From: Ceraceosorus guamensis
Taxonomy: Eukaryota > Basidiomycota > Exobasidiomycetes > Ceraceosorales > Ceraceosoraceae
Reading direction: 5' to 3'
Length of the DNA: 64,000 nucleotides
Assembly: GCF_003144195.1 (NCBI RefSeq)
Contig: NW_020290003.1
Coordinates: 248,001 to 312,000, forward strand
Shown: positions 12,389 through 23,199 of the stretch, piece after piece
How positions within the stretch are numbered: the stretch's first letter is position 1
Layout of the letters: each line of letters opens with the position of its first letter
Made by a program: the position numbers and the translations under genes
Notes under the pieces: generated by a model
Databases searched by the model: none
Told to the model about the DNA's origin: nothing
What the model saw: only the letters and a program-made list of their open reading frames with translations

Positions 12389-12403
12389 CCGTTCAACGTC
12401 GCT
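12389..12403 (+). repeat. Short motif copy
   Basis: CCGTTCAACGTCGCT matches the first two thirds of the dispersed motif. The downstream CTACGTA part is replaced by CCGGTCG. Possibly a decayed copy, possibly chance. Confidence 0.3.
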
Positions 12404-12593
12404 CCGGTCGCGGTTGTGGCGACGGGCTCTCGGAGCTGTGCGGTGAGTGCCTCGTCTTCCTGACGCTCGAGGCTCGTGCTTGCTGTCTGCGTATCGTGAG
12501 AACAATTCAGCGGTTCCTCGACCGTCGCTGCTGCACCGGCGCAAAGGAGTGCAACAACATTCCCATTCGCGATTATCATTGCAATTGCAAGGC

Positions 12594-12594
<1 letters not shown>

Positions 12595-12631
<37 letters not shown>

Positions 12632-12643
12632 CACACACACACA
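12595..12643. repeat. Compound (GA)n-(CA)n microsatellite
   Basis: An uninterrupted AG run of about 28 bases passes through AAAG into an AC run of about 15 bases. It lies about 1.1 kb upstream of the RasGEF start. Confidence 0.95.
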
Positions 12644-13777
12644 AAACAACGGGCAGTCGTTCAGTCAGGCTTGAGGAGCATCCACCAGCACACAGCGCGT
12701 AGCGAATCAGGTGGCTCCGAGAGCTCCGGTTTCCGCGAAGGGAGTCGAGTCGGTGTTGATGGTGCATGTGCCTGTGCTGCTGTGCAATTGCGAGCCTGCC
12801 GCTGCTGCATGCTGCCGCTTGAGCAGCAGCAGACCCTCAACGAAGCGCGTGGAGCAAGGCGGCGACTAGGCGACAGCACGAAATTGCATGGCGCGCGGAC
12901 TTGCACAGCCCACTCGACTCGATCGTGCTCGTCTCGATCGCAGCACCCTCTCTCTTGAGCGCATGCACTCCCTTGCTGCTGCTCATGCAGCGCCCGCGGC
13001 CCCCTCGGCTCACGCGGTTCTCACAGCTCGATCGAGGCCAAGGGGGACTTCCCATCAGCGCGGGCCGTTTGCCCTGGATATATTATATTGCCTATATTGC
13101 CTTGCGTTGAATTTGCGCGTGTAAGCGCACCACGTCGCGCGAGAGAGCCCCGGGGACCCTATGCACCGATCTATACGGAGCTGGAGCGTGACGAATCATC
13201 ATGAATTGATTGCGGTGATGAATGCGATGCATCATGCGCAAAGCAACCACGCTGCGAGTGAAGTCACGCTACACAGGCTAGGCAAGCAGCCCTTTGTTGC
13301 TCGATCCCAAACATCGAATCAGGATCGAGGTCTTGACTGCCACTCCCGCCTGGTCGACCTCATCTGAATACGGTCACGAGTCGCAATCACAATTTTACAC
13401 GCCCCTCCAATTGTAGTCCATGAGCTGAGTCCCTCATAGACCCCAGACACCACTTTTGGTTATCTTTAACGACCTAACGTTTCATCAGTCGACTAGTCTC
13501 TTGCGACCAATCGCAGCCTGGCAGCCTCGCCAATTGGCTGTGAATGCCGTCCCGCGACACACCATACTCACCTCCATTCATCTCTGACGAATCTGCCTCA
13601 CGCCTCACCCGGTTTTACAGCGCTTCGACCCGTGTTAGTCGTTCATCGAACTAGGCTATACGTCTCTGGCCTGGAAGAACGAGCGCCCGACGTCTACGCA
13701 GTGACGGTACTGCAGCACGCTACACTGCGATCTTGTGCTCTTTTCGCAGCAGCGGTCAAGCGTGCGCATCGAACCTC

Positions 13778-16700
13778 ATGCACAAGGCAGCTTCTTCCAC
13801 AGCCTCTGCCGGGGGACCGAGCTCGACAATTGCTGCAGGCTCAGTCGCGAGCCCAGAGAAGCGGCGACCTTCGGCTTTGGCGTTTTGGCAGAACAGAGCG
13901 AATCAGCCGAGCGGACTCGACACACAGCCTGGTCAAGCGTCTGCGGTCAGTTCTGGCTTGCGCGGACGAGTCTCTGAGAGGCAACCAAGCGCCGATGTGG
14001 CACCCCCTGACGGTGCTTTAGCCCAACGAGCGGACAAGCAAGGTGCCGAGCTTGGTCAGAATTCGCCTTCTGGCGCTGCTGGGCGCAGTGACCCTGAACG
14101 TCCGACGCGAAACGATTACAGTCCTGGCGATCGGATGCGCAGCTTGGACATGAAGAGAGGAGCCAGCTCTCCGACGCACACATCCGATCGAAGCGGCAGT
14201 GATCAAGGCGAAAATTCCGGCAGTCCGAACGCATGCAGCGCTCCGACTTCTAGAAGAGGCAGCCACGACATCTCCAACAATGCAAGCGCATACCGCCATC
14301 TCGGCGGTCAAAGTTCCCCTGGGCCTGGAAGATCCTCTTCTCGTCTGTCCCGCTCATACAGCGAGACATCTGTGACAGAGCCGGAAGGTTCGACCTCTGG
14401 CTCGCGGCGGACCTCTTTGCGAATGAGTGTTCCTTCTGAAGATAGGAGACTCGAGGCAAACCGACCCCTATCCCCTAGAGCTGTGTCGAGATCATCAAAA
14501 GCGAGACGGATACTTATCAGTGAAGCGCGCAAAAGACAGGAAAAGCGACGCAGCACCTCTCGCAAGGATGCAGAGGACCAGGAAGATGAGCTCGATCCCC
14601 GCTCCGATGGCGATGCGGAACTCAGCGAAGAGGAAGGCGCTGAACTTTTTGTGGCAGGCCAGCGTCGACGCTTCAGCGATACACTGGCAGCCGACGCGCA
14701 GGATCTGGGTGCGCGCGCACTTGCGGAAGCGAGCGCGTCCCTTGCCCCTGTTCACGGGCTGAGAGGAGCCAGCGCCCTAGACGTTTCGCGGTCTTTGACA
14801 CCTGGGGCGACGTCTAGCAGCACGACGTCTTTCCATGATGCGACCTCGAGCCCAGAAGGCAGCGTGGGGAGCGACAGCACTGCAGATAGTTTGCAAGATC
14901 GCTCGATCATGGTCGAAGCGCGCTCTACTCCTGTACAGCACTCGCCATGGTCAAGCAACGTCAAACGTCGATCTAGAAGGCATGTGGGACGGGAGAGCGA
15001 GGAAGAAGACTCGGGAGACGAGCGGCCAGAGAGACTGTCCCCCAGACCTTCGGAAATGACTTCGTCGTCGACTCTGCGTCAGGATGCCCTTGATGATGAG
15101 AGGGACTACCGCGAACACTCTATAGCTTCAGCATCCCGCACTCTTCAGCAGACTATGTCCGGCGATCCTCTTCGACCGCACGCCGACGAAGACGGGCACG
15201 CAGTGGCTCAGCAAGAGCTGCTGCGGACTCCACCATCGCGGAGTGACAGTGCATCGACAATATTTGGCTCTTCCCTAGCTTCTCTGTCACCGCCGATGTC
15301 CCCCGACGTCTCGACCGGTTCGGAGTACAGCAGCTCCAGCCGGAATTTGCGACATACCACAAAGAGTGGAGAGGGCGGCCCGCTCTTGCGACTCTCGAGA
15401 CACGCAAATCTGCCACCACCTCGACCTTCTCCAACGTTGCCGCCTCCTCCAACACCTTCTACCGCTACTCCTCGGACCAATGTAGCTGCACAGCGAGCAT
15501 CTCCGTCGCTCTTCGACACTTCCAGCGATCCACTGGCGCCCGCGAGGTTGCGCAGCCAAAGCTTAGGACACGCAGGCAATAGTCTCGATCGGCAGAGCGG
15601 TCCGTTGCTCTTGCCTTCAGACGCACCACTTTTGACTGCCAACGAGGCGGTCAGCCGATCCCAGGGTAGCGGGCCCTCTAATCGAGCGCGCTCGGGAGCA
15701 AAGGATCATCTGATGTCCAGGACTTCCAGCGGTGGATGGCGTTCTGGCATTGCGAGCAGCTCTTCCAGTGCAGTGCACCTGCCTCCAACTAAAGAAGAGG
15801 AGCTACCCTTGGCATTGACTACGGCTCCGCTGCCATCTCTATCACATCAGGAGACCCAGGAGCGCACAAACCTCGAAGGAATCCCAAGAGCTCGGGGCAG
15901 ACCGAGAGGAGCTACCATCGGTGCTCTCCCTAGTGGTCAGACTGCTGGCCTGGGTTCTCGGTACACCGCACCCGCTCGTACCCGGCCGCGCTCAATGCTT
16001 GCGAATGAAATTCTCATTCCTGGCGGACCCGAGAGAGCCGAAAGCGGCAGTGAGAGGGGAGAAAATGCGCTTGAGTTGCCTTCAGACGCGTGCGCGTCTA
16101 CGAGCTCACGCGGCGACGCGTCTGGCGTTAGCGCACCCAACGGTTCCTCGCAGTCGCGCCGAACATCTATCAGCACGCCAAGTGCCGCAACGACGGACAC
16201 GAGCATCGGAAGCAGCGACGCCAGTGCGCATAACCTTCCAACGTTGGATTTCAGCTTTTCACGCATGCCAAGCCATCCGGTCGAGGCGGGAGCGCTTTCT
16301 CCAGTCGTCACCACCCTCAACGAAGCATCAGGTGGTAGAAGCTCAAAAAGCAACAGTATCAGTCACAGCGCCGACGAGCAAGCAGAAGGGCGAGAAACGA
16401 GATCGATGAGCATCACTTCAGAGACTGCGCGAACCCAGCCACTTCCAGTCTCAAACGCGGGCAACGGGTACCACACTCCTTCAAGTATGATCAGCGGTGG
16501 ACGCAGCCGAAGCGGCAGCACCGCCAGCCTCCTGCAGCAAGTACAGCACCCGCGCTCGCACGCCAGCTTCGTCATCGCCGTGGTGGGTCACGCAGGCTCG
16601 GGCAAGTCGACGGTCATCAAAAAGGGTTTGCGTCAATTTGGCCTGTCCAAGCCGCAAATTCTTTCGGAAAAGATTGCTTCTCATTCTACGTTGTGCATTG

Positions 16701-19477
16701 TGGACCAGGAACAGCGCACGATCGAAGTGCTCGAGATAGATGCTATGGTCCTGCTCAATGGCCCGAACAAGCGCTTTGCGTGGCCAAAGTTCCTTCCGCA
16801 CATCGACGCTGTCATTCTTTGCTATGACGCGGCACACGTGTCGTCGTTCCGTGGAATGTCCGAATTGCTGGGTGAGTAGCTCTGAAGGTGCGACCAGGCA
16901 GCGGAGTGAGCGCTGACTTTCACTTGACGCTACATGCCTCACAGAGAATTTCGCGATGCAAGAAGTCTGCACTGTGATGCTGGCATGCAAATCAGAAATC
17001 TTCCCCAAGAAGGTGGATCCGTACTACGCCTCCGACATGGCTGCCGTGTACAATGTAGGCCTTGCGGAGTGTAGCGTGCAAAGCGAAGAGGGCAAGAAGC
17101 GGATGCGAGACTGCTTTTCTTACCTTGTGAAGGAGGTGGCGAAAGCGCGAGGCAGCCGAAGGTCCAATCCAGACTCGCTGGGTATGGGAAATGCCAGCCG
17201 CAGCTACTCGGATCTGCCCGCGAGTGCGTCGATGAGCTCATCGGGCAGCCAGCACACCAGTCCTGCACTCAGCTCCGGCGGCTTCTCGTCCTCAGGAGCA
17301 GCCGACAACAGTGGCCTTGCTCGATCCGTCCAGCAGCAGTTGCACGTACAACAAGGGCACGCTCACAATGCTGTGCGCGCCGGCAGTACCCGAAAGATGA
17401 GCGATGCGACGGTGGCTTCGATGGACGCGCCGTCCTTCGCTGGCAGCCACGACACGGAAGACGACGCTGCATTCCAGCAGAGCATCTCTAAAGCGCAACT
17501 TGGACTGCAAAGCGCCAAGTCCGCGGGTGGCTACATTAGTATTGAAGAGCTGTGGGAGCGCCTCTTTGTCGGTGCGGTGACGGGTGACGGTGAGATGTGC
17601 TGCGAGCTCGACAGTCGAGCAATCAGCCAAGCTAATCAAATTTCTCCTTATCTACCAGACGAGAATTTCTTGCCCATGTTCATGACCTTCTACAGAGGCT
17701 TCGCACGCCCAGTCGAGTTGCTGCGCCAAATCATTTCGCGCTTTGACAAATTGGCCGAGAGCGAAGCTTCCGATGGCATCGTGCCCCGCTTCTCTATGAT
17801 GCGGTAAGCTGATCTGGTACGAAAGCAGCAGCGCCAAAGTCATTTGCCTGACCTCATTCCCCTTCTCCTCGTCCTACTCGTAGCTTGACTGCAATGCTTG
17901 GAAGCTGGATGCGAGAATATCCCGGCGACCTTTCGGCCTCAGAGACCTTCGCTCAACTCTGCGATTTCTTCGATCGCTTGTTGCGTCACACCGCCACGAT
18001 GCACGTTGCTGCACCTCTGGAGCCCCTGCTCGACACTGTGCGCCTTTCTGTGGATCCCGATGCCGCATGGAGCAAGAATCAGGACAATGACAAGCCTCGT
18101 TCTGTCGCAGCCGATGTGCCGCCCGTCAGACCTAATCTTCCTGCAGGCAGGACCGGCGCCAGCAACGACAGTGCCGTGCACGCAAACGTGGCACACCTCG
18201 CCAACGAGTCGTACCAAGAGATGAACCGACTGCGAGCCTACTCGGACAGCTCTGGCAACAGCGCACCGCTGCCAGAAGCTGCTGTCTCTGGTGAAAGCAA
18301 CCAGCATCTCTCCCGTCCAGACCTGTCTTCGAGGCATCGCAGCGCCTCTGACGCCACTGAATCGAGCGAAGGTCAGCGCAGCGGGACTGGCAGCACGACG
18401 ACAAGCTCCAACTCCATCCCGCGCCTACCGGCAGCACCGAGTCAGGAGGCCATCCAGAGTGCCCCGTCTCTGCATACGCCGGCACCATCACTCGTATCGC
18501 CATCGAAGTTGTCACAGTCAACAACCCCCTCGACGCTCTCCAAGCTCTCTTCTGGGCCGCTGGAGTCATCTGAGGGCCTTACGGGGACACGTAAATTGGC
18601 GCTTCGCAGCGTGTCCAACGCGCTGTGCGATCTGCACGAGGATTCGATCGCTCAAGAGCTCACTAGGATCGAATGGGGTCTGTTTTGTGCCATCCGACCC
18701 CGGGATCTGCTGCGTCACATTCTAGTGGCGAGAGAGCTGCGAGCGAAGGACGGTCCAGTCGCTCGATCTATTGCCCACTTCAACTACGTGTCGTACTGGG
18801 TCTGCACCATGATTCTGATGCAAAGCAAGGCGAAGGTTCGCGCCAAGATGCTAGAGAAGTTCATGAGGGTGGCGTCCCTGTTGAGGAACGTCAACAACTA
18901 CAACACGCTCCATGCCGTGCTTGCTGGTCTCGGCAATGCCTCAATACATCGACTCAAGACTACTCGAGATCTTCTCAATGGCAAGCCTGTCATCAAGTCT
19001 TACCAGAGTCTCGCTCGCTTGATGGGCAGCGATCGAAGCTTTGCTGCTTACCGAATGGCGTTGGATAATTCTGAAGGCCGTACAATCCCGTACCTGTGAG
19101 TATCCTTGGGAGTTTTGCGCGCGCGCGCGCGCAAGCTGACCTCGCTTCACTTGCTTTGTGATCACAGCGGCGTGCATCTGCAAGACATTCTGTCTACCTC
19201 CGATGGCAACCCATCGAAGCGCGCCAGTGACGGCATGATTCACTGGCGCAAGTTCAAGTTGATGGACGAAGCAGTGCAGGCTATCACGCGATGCCAAAAT
19301 CACGACCCGCCAGCTGGTCGGAGCAACACCATGATCGAGAAGCTCATTTTGGACTTGCCAGTGCTGGACGACGATGTATTATACGCTCGGTCGCTAGCTG
19401 TCGAACCACGGGCATCTGCGCATGCTGGTCCTACCCTGACATCGAGCAAGATCAAGGAGTTCTTCCACGCGAACTGA
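13778..19477 (+). CDS. Ras guanine-nucleotide exchange factor with N-terminal Ras-like P-loop domain
   Basis: Exons 13778-16871, 16945-17803, 17884-19095 and 19168-19477 join in phase to 1824 residues. The frame is open upstream of 13778, but this is the first ATG. Residues 1-920 are a Ser/Arg/Pro-rich disordered region. Residues ~930-1075 resemble a small GTPase, with FVIAVVGHAGSGKST (P-loop, 937-945), but the DxxG and NKxD boxes are degenerate (EIDAMVL, LACKSE). A RasGEF N-terminal domain begins near 1226 (YISIEELWERLFVGAVTGDG). The catalytic CDC25-type domain fills ~1560-1815, with IEWGLFCAIRPRDLL, HFNYVSYWVC, NNYNTLHAVLAGL and PYLGVHLQD. Such proteins load GTP on Ras at the plasma membrane. 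Intron 3 has a (GC)8 run. The Cdc25-type function is firm; the Ras target and the role of the pseudo-GTPase are unknown. Confidence 0.92.
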
Positions 19478-20480
19478 GATCGGCGCATGTAGGACCATTT
19501 CAGCTTTCTTGACGGGCCTTGAGTCCAACGTGCATGAGCCAGGGCTCCACCAAGGGCGCACGTTGCTCTCAGCTCGAACTCAATCACTCCTGGCGACCAT
19601 CCTTCTTTCCTTCCTCACCTCACTCTTACCCATGATTTTCCCGCTTGCTTTTGTCACGACGCTTTCGCCGATCCTATGTAGCCATGTTTTGCAATTTTTA
19701 CCCCATCTCGCGTTCTACTCTTGGTACATTCTTCGCAATCAAGTCAAGATGGACTGACTGATGGCAAGCGTTGTGCAGTGGCTGCCATACCATAGTCGCA
19801 GCGAGCTCGCTCAGCGCGATTGAGGCAGCACCAACGCACATTCAGCCAGCTGGCCAGGGCCCACGCGGCGCGCCATCAAAACTGTTGCGGTAGGTTCAGC
19901 GTGAAAAGAGCAGAAATGCGGGGAAAAAAGGGTTCTCAAATTCAAGCTAGCTCGCAATTGTGAAATGTGTTCAAAATTGTGACAGCTGGCGAATTCAATT
20001 TTGTATTCGGAGGTCTTCGGGCTAAAACCAGTAGAGCCTCACGACTCAGACTGCTCGTGCACGCTCCAAGCAGGGAGCCGCGCTGTGATGTGCGCAGCAT
20101 GCATAATGCGCGTGCATGCGTAGCTTGATGCATGACGTCTTTCTCTGACCTCTCATCCCTCTCGCGATCTCTTCGGCCCGGCTCTCGCGCTCTCGCGCTC
20201 CTGCTGCTTCTGTCTGCTAGGTAGGCGCCCGCCAATCCCGGGCGACATTACCCCATCCGCGTAAAAGATGGAAGGTCACTTTGCTCTCCATCCATCTTCT
20301 GCATCTGTGACACTCCTCCGAGCTTCGGCATTTTGTCATCGCTTCTGCAACCTTCTTCTTGAGCCAGTGCTGACCATAATCAAGTAGAGACATTGGTTGG
20401 AAATTGCACTACTTCTCGCAACCCTCTCTGCGAGCAGAGCAAGCTTCGCATCGAAGTCGCAATAGTCACCACGGGCACGC
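19478..20480. other. Intergenic, 1.0 kb: 3' region of RasGEF and promoter of DysF gene
   Basis: No open frame of note. The stretch 20140-20220 is rich in CT and TCTCGCG words just upstream of the next gene, as expected for a core promoter and leader. No recognisable TATA box or repeat was seen. Confidence 0.5.
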
Positions 20481-22981
20481 ATGGCTGCCCTCGATTTGCC
20501 GGTGAGTCGAGTCTCCTTAGAGATTGCTGAAAAGAGCGTTTTGGAAGCATGCAGAAGCGCTACAAGTCCCGTGACCACCTTATTCAGCTCCTCACCTAAG
20601 CATACACCACCATCCGAAGCGGTAGACTGACATTTTGCGATTCCAACGACGACTCCTTGCAGCTCAACGACGCTTACTTGTCGGCGCTCCACGAAACGCG
20701 CAACTTGCGGAAAGCAGAGGCGAGAAGGTTGGCAGCATTGAGAGCGGCGGGAGATATCGGTGAAGCTGGAACAGACCAGATCGACATGTCCAACTCTAAT
20801 CCTTCGTCTCCCAAGCTCGGGGACGATCGCTCAGAGGCAGAGGCAGAGGGCAAAGGCGAGGCCCTCGCAAATAAGACGGGACCCGAAGCGGGGCTGATTG
20901 GAGGCAGCGCAGCTGCAGCTAGAGGTGGCGCGGCTGGATTGGCAATCGCAGCAGCTAGCCCTGGAGATCTCTCCATCTCCGACACTTCAGTACTGGCTGG
21001 CGTGCCCACGCCTTTGCTTCGACTGCTCGTTCTGCTCTCTCCAGCCATTACTACTCTGGCACTATTGGTCAGACTGGCCACGTGGACTGGAGGACCCGGC
21101 ACTGGGTCACACAGCGTCCTGCTGGTGCTGGCTTGGTGGGGCGTCTGCCTCTACGGTTATGAGGTGCTCAGGTACGCACCCCAATTGGTCCTGCTCAGCG
21201 TGATCGGCTTCGCTGGTCTGAGGGCTGCGGTGCGAGGAGAGATAGGAGCGCAAAAGAAGCGCACTCCGCCAGTCACGTCTTCCAGCCTCAACGTCGTCTT
21301 GGCGGATCTTTCTGAGCTGGCCGACTTCTTGAGCACCGTTTCGGGCCAGGTGGTGACGCCCTTCTTGTCTTTGCTTTCATGGCGAAGCGGCAATAGCGCA
21401 AACACCCGCAGGCTAGCCACCTTCTTGATCATCACTTGGCCCGCGTGGCTCATTTGCTTCTCTCCTGGTCTCTGGGATGCCTTCAACTTGCCGCGCGTCG
21501 GACTTCAGTTGGGGCAGCGCGTGACACACGCCAGCAGCACCGTCGCGTCCCGTGTATGGCCCCATGCTGTGCGCAGTGCTATTGCCATCGAGGCGCAAGT
21601 ATCCAGCCGTGTCTCGGGTCAAGCTCTAGTCTACTTCATCAAATTCAGAGAAGCCTTCCTGGCAGCTGTGGTCTACTACAGGCTTCATGTGCGACCCACG
21701 ATTCTGCACGTCGGAGAAAACTTGCACCTGCCTCTTCTAGCTCCGAAGCAAGGTACTCACAGCGTGTCCGCGCTGGCACTTCTTCCTCCCTGGCCTCTCT
21801 TTGCGCTCTCGCTTAGACATGCGCTGCTCACGATCGGAACAATTGCCCTGACGTGGTGCGCACCATGGGCCGCTCTCATTCGACATGCTCTTTGGCGCAG
21901 CGCGACAATCAGGCGTTCTGTGCTAGGCTTGCTTCGAATTCTCTCGGGCGAGCCCAGACGAGCCTTCGTTTCCGGTCGTGTGGCATACACAGGCAGATCG
22001 AGCTCGGAACATGCAGTGGGAGGCGATGACTCCAAGGATGAGCTTAGCGTACCCAGCTTCTTTGCTGCGCCTCGCATAGGCAGTGCGAAGAGCGCAAAGG
22101 TCAATCTCGACGTGACTAGGCATGAAGATGTAGAGTATCAATTCACCATCTTCGAGAATCAGAGATGGTGGGTGGGATTGGACTGGACGGCTGCCCTTCT
22201 GCCGCAAGAGAGACCCGCTTGGTGAGAGTCGCTTCGTGATGCTCGCGCGTCTGGGAAATACATCATCCGCTGACGAGCCGAATTGGCTGCTACTTGCAGG
22301 TCTGACGAGTCCAACAGCCCAGTTTCGCCTCCATCCTCATTCTCGCTTCCACCTGCTCGCGTCACTCTGAAGGCATCACCGACATCTTCCAACCCTGCAG
22401 CATACGTGCGACGTCTGGTCAAGTGGCAATGGATCGATCCAGAATGGACAGTGGCAGGACGCGATCCTCTTCCGGGAAGCGGCGACTTTGGTGGCAGCGG
22501 TTCCGAGGAAGGAGCTCTAAGCGGCCTCCGAGCGGGACGTAGAACCAGCAATGCTTCCAGCGGAGATCGTGCCAGTGATCTACCTTTCGATTTAGCTCTT
22601 CTGGACGTTGATGCCGACGGATGGCAGTACGGAGACAATGCGTGGGAGAAAATGTCTCGCAAGAATCAAATGGGAAGGTACACGCGACGTCGAAGATGGG
22701 TTCGAAGAGCTGTATTGGTGGAGTTGGTGGAGCGCAACTATACGCCTACAGCGGCTGAAAAGGCTCAGGTCGGTGCGAGCGGTGGGGTGATCGATGTCAG
22801 TCCTGGATACTTGCCCGTGAGCGCGGGAGGAACAGGAACTTCTTTGGCGTCGAGCTCAAGCTCGGGAGCTTTGGCGCGCATCGACGAGTCGAAAGAGATC
22901 GACCAATCAAGCGAAGCCCTCATCAGCCCTACGTCTCCCCGAGGAGATCTCAAGCAGAGACTAGCACGCGCGGCTGCGTAG
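20481..22981 (+). CDS. Multi-pass membrane protein with dysferlin (DysF) domain, peroxin Pex23/Pex30-like
   Basis: Exons 20481-20501, 20663-22221 and 22300-22981 give 753 residues. The 7-codon first exon (MAALDLP) is inferred from a GTGAGT donor and exact phase; its 161-nt intron is longer than most here. A polar, acidic N-terminus (to ~110) is followed by hydrophobic segments near 120-147, 157-195 and 259-278 and a less clear one near 380-410. The C-terminal part holds both halves of a DysF domain: YQFTIFENQRWWVGLDW (~500) and DGWQYGDNAWEKMSRKNQMG with the basic RYTRRRRWVRRAVLVE (~632-675). About 100 disordered residues separate them. This order matches fungal Pex23/Pex30-32-type proteins, which shape ER subdomains and control peroxisome number. 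Function is inferred from the family. It converges on the Nup192 gene, 218 bp away. Confidence 0.8.
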
Positions 22982-23199
22982 GCCGTCCGTGTTCCTGCAA
23001 GCAAGACGCGAACAAGATTGCTCGTGGATACAAACGCGGCGCATGGCCACCGTGATTCGGCTGCAGTACCAGCAAGAATCTCGCCATGACTTACCCAGGT
23101 GCGCTCCACCACGCGTGGCATATTTTACACTTTGGAATCGCAAATACAACCAAGAGAATAGTATTGATTGAAAGCATGACGTACATTTGACTTTTTCCC

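Larger units (their letters stand above)
2302..13777. other. Gene-poor block of 11.5 kb
   Basis: Between the GATA factor and the RasGEF I find no reading frame with a recognisable domain and no chain of in-phase exons. Open frames are short, overlap on both strands and have no family motif. The block holds most copies of the dispersed CGTTTAACGTCGCTACGTA-like motif (5171, 6431, 7943, 8617, 8938, 11433, 11906, 12021, 12389), inverted repeats at 6276-6449, a 41-bp tandem duplication at 10906-10979, GTT repeats at 9606-9620 and a GA/CA microsatellite at 12595-12643. The last kilobase (about 12.7-13.77 kb) presumably includes the RasGEF promoter. Untranslated transcripts or fast-evolving small genes cannot be excluded. 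Confidence 0.6.

Noticed and set aside
15208-15642. Minus-strand frame inside the RasGEF disordered region
   Set aside because: No family motif, and it overlaps an uninterrupted coding exon.
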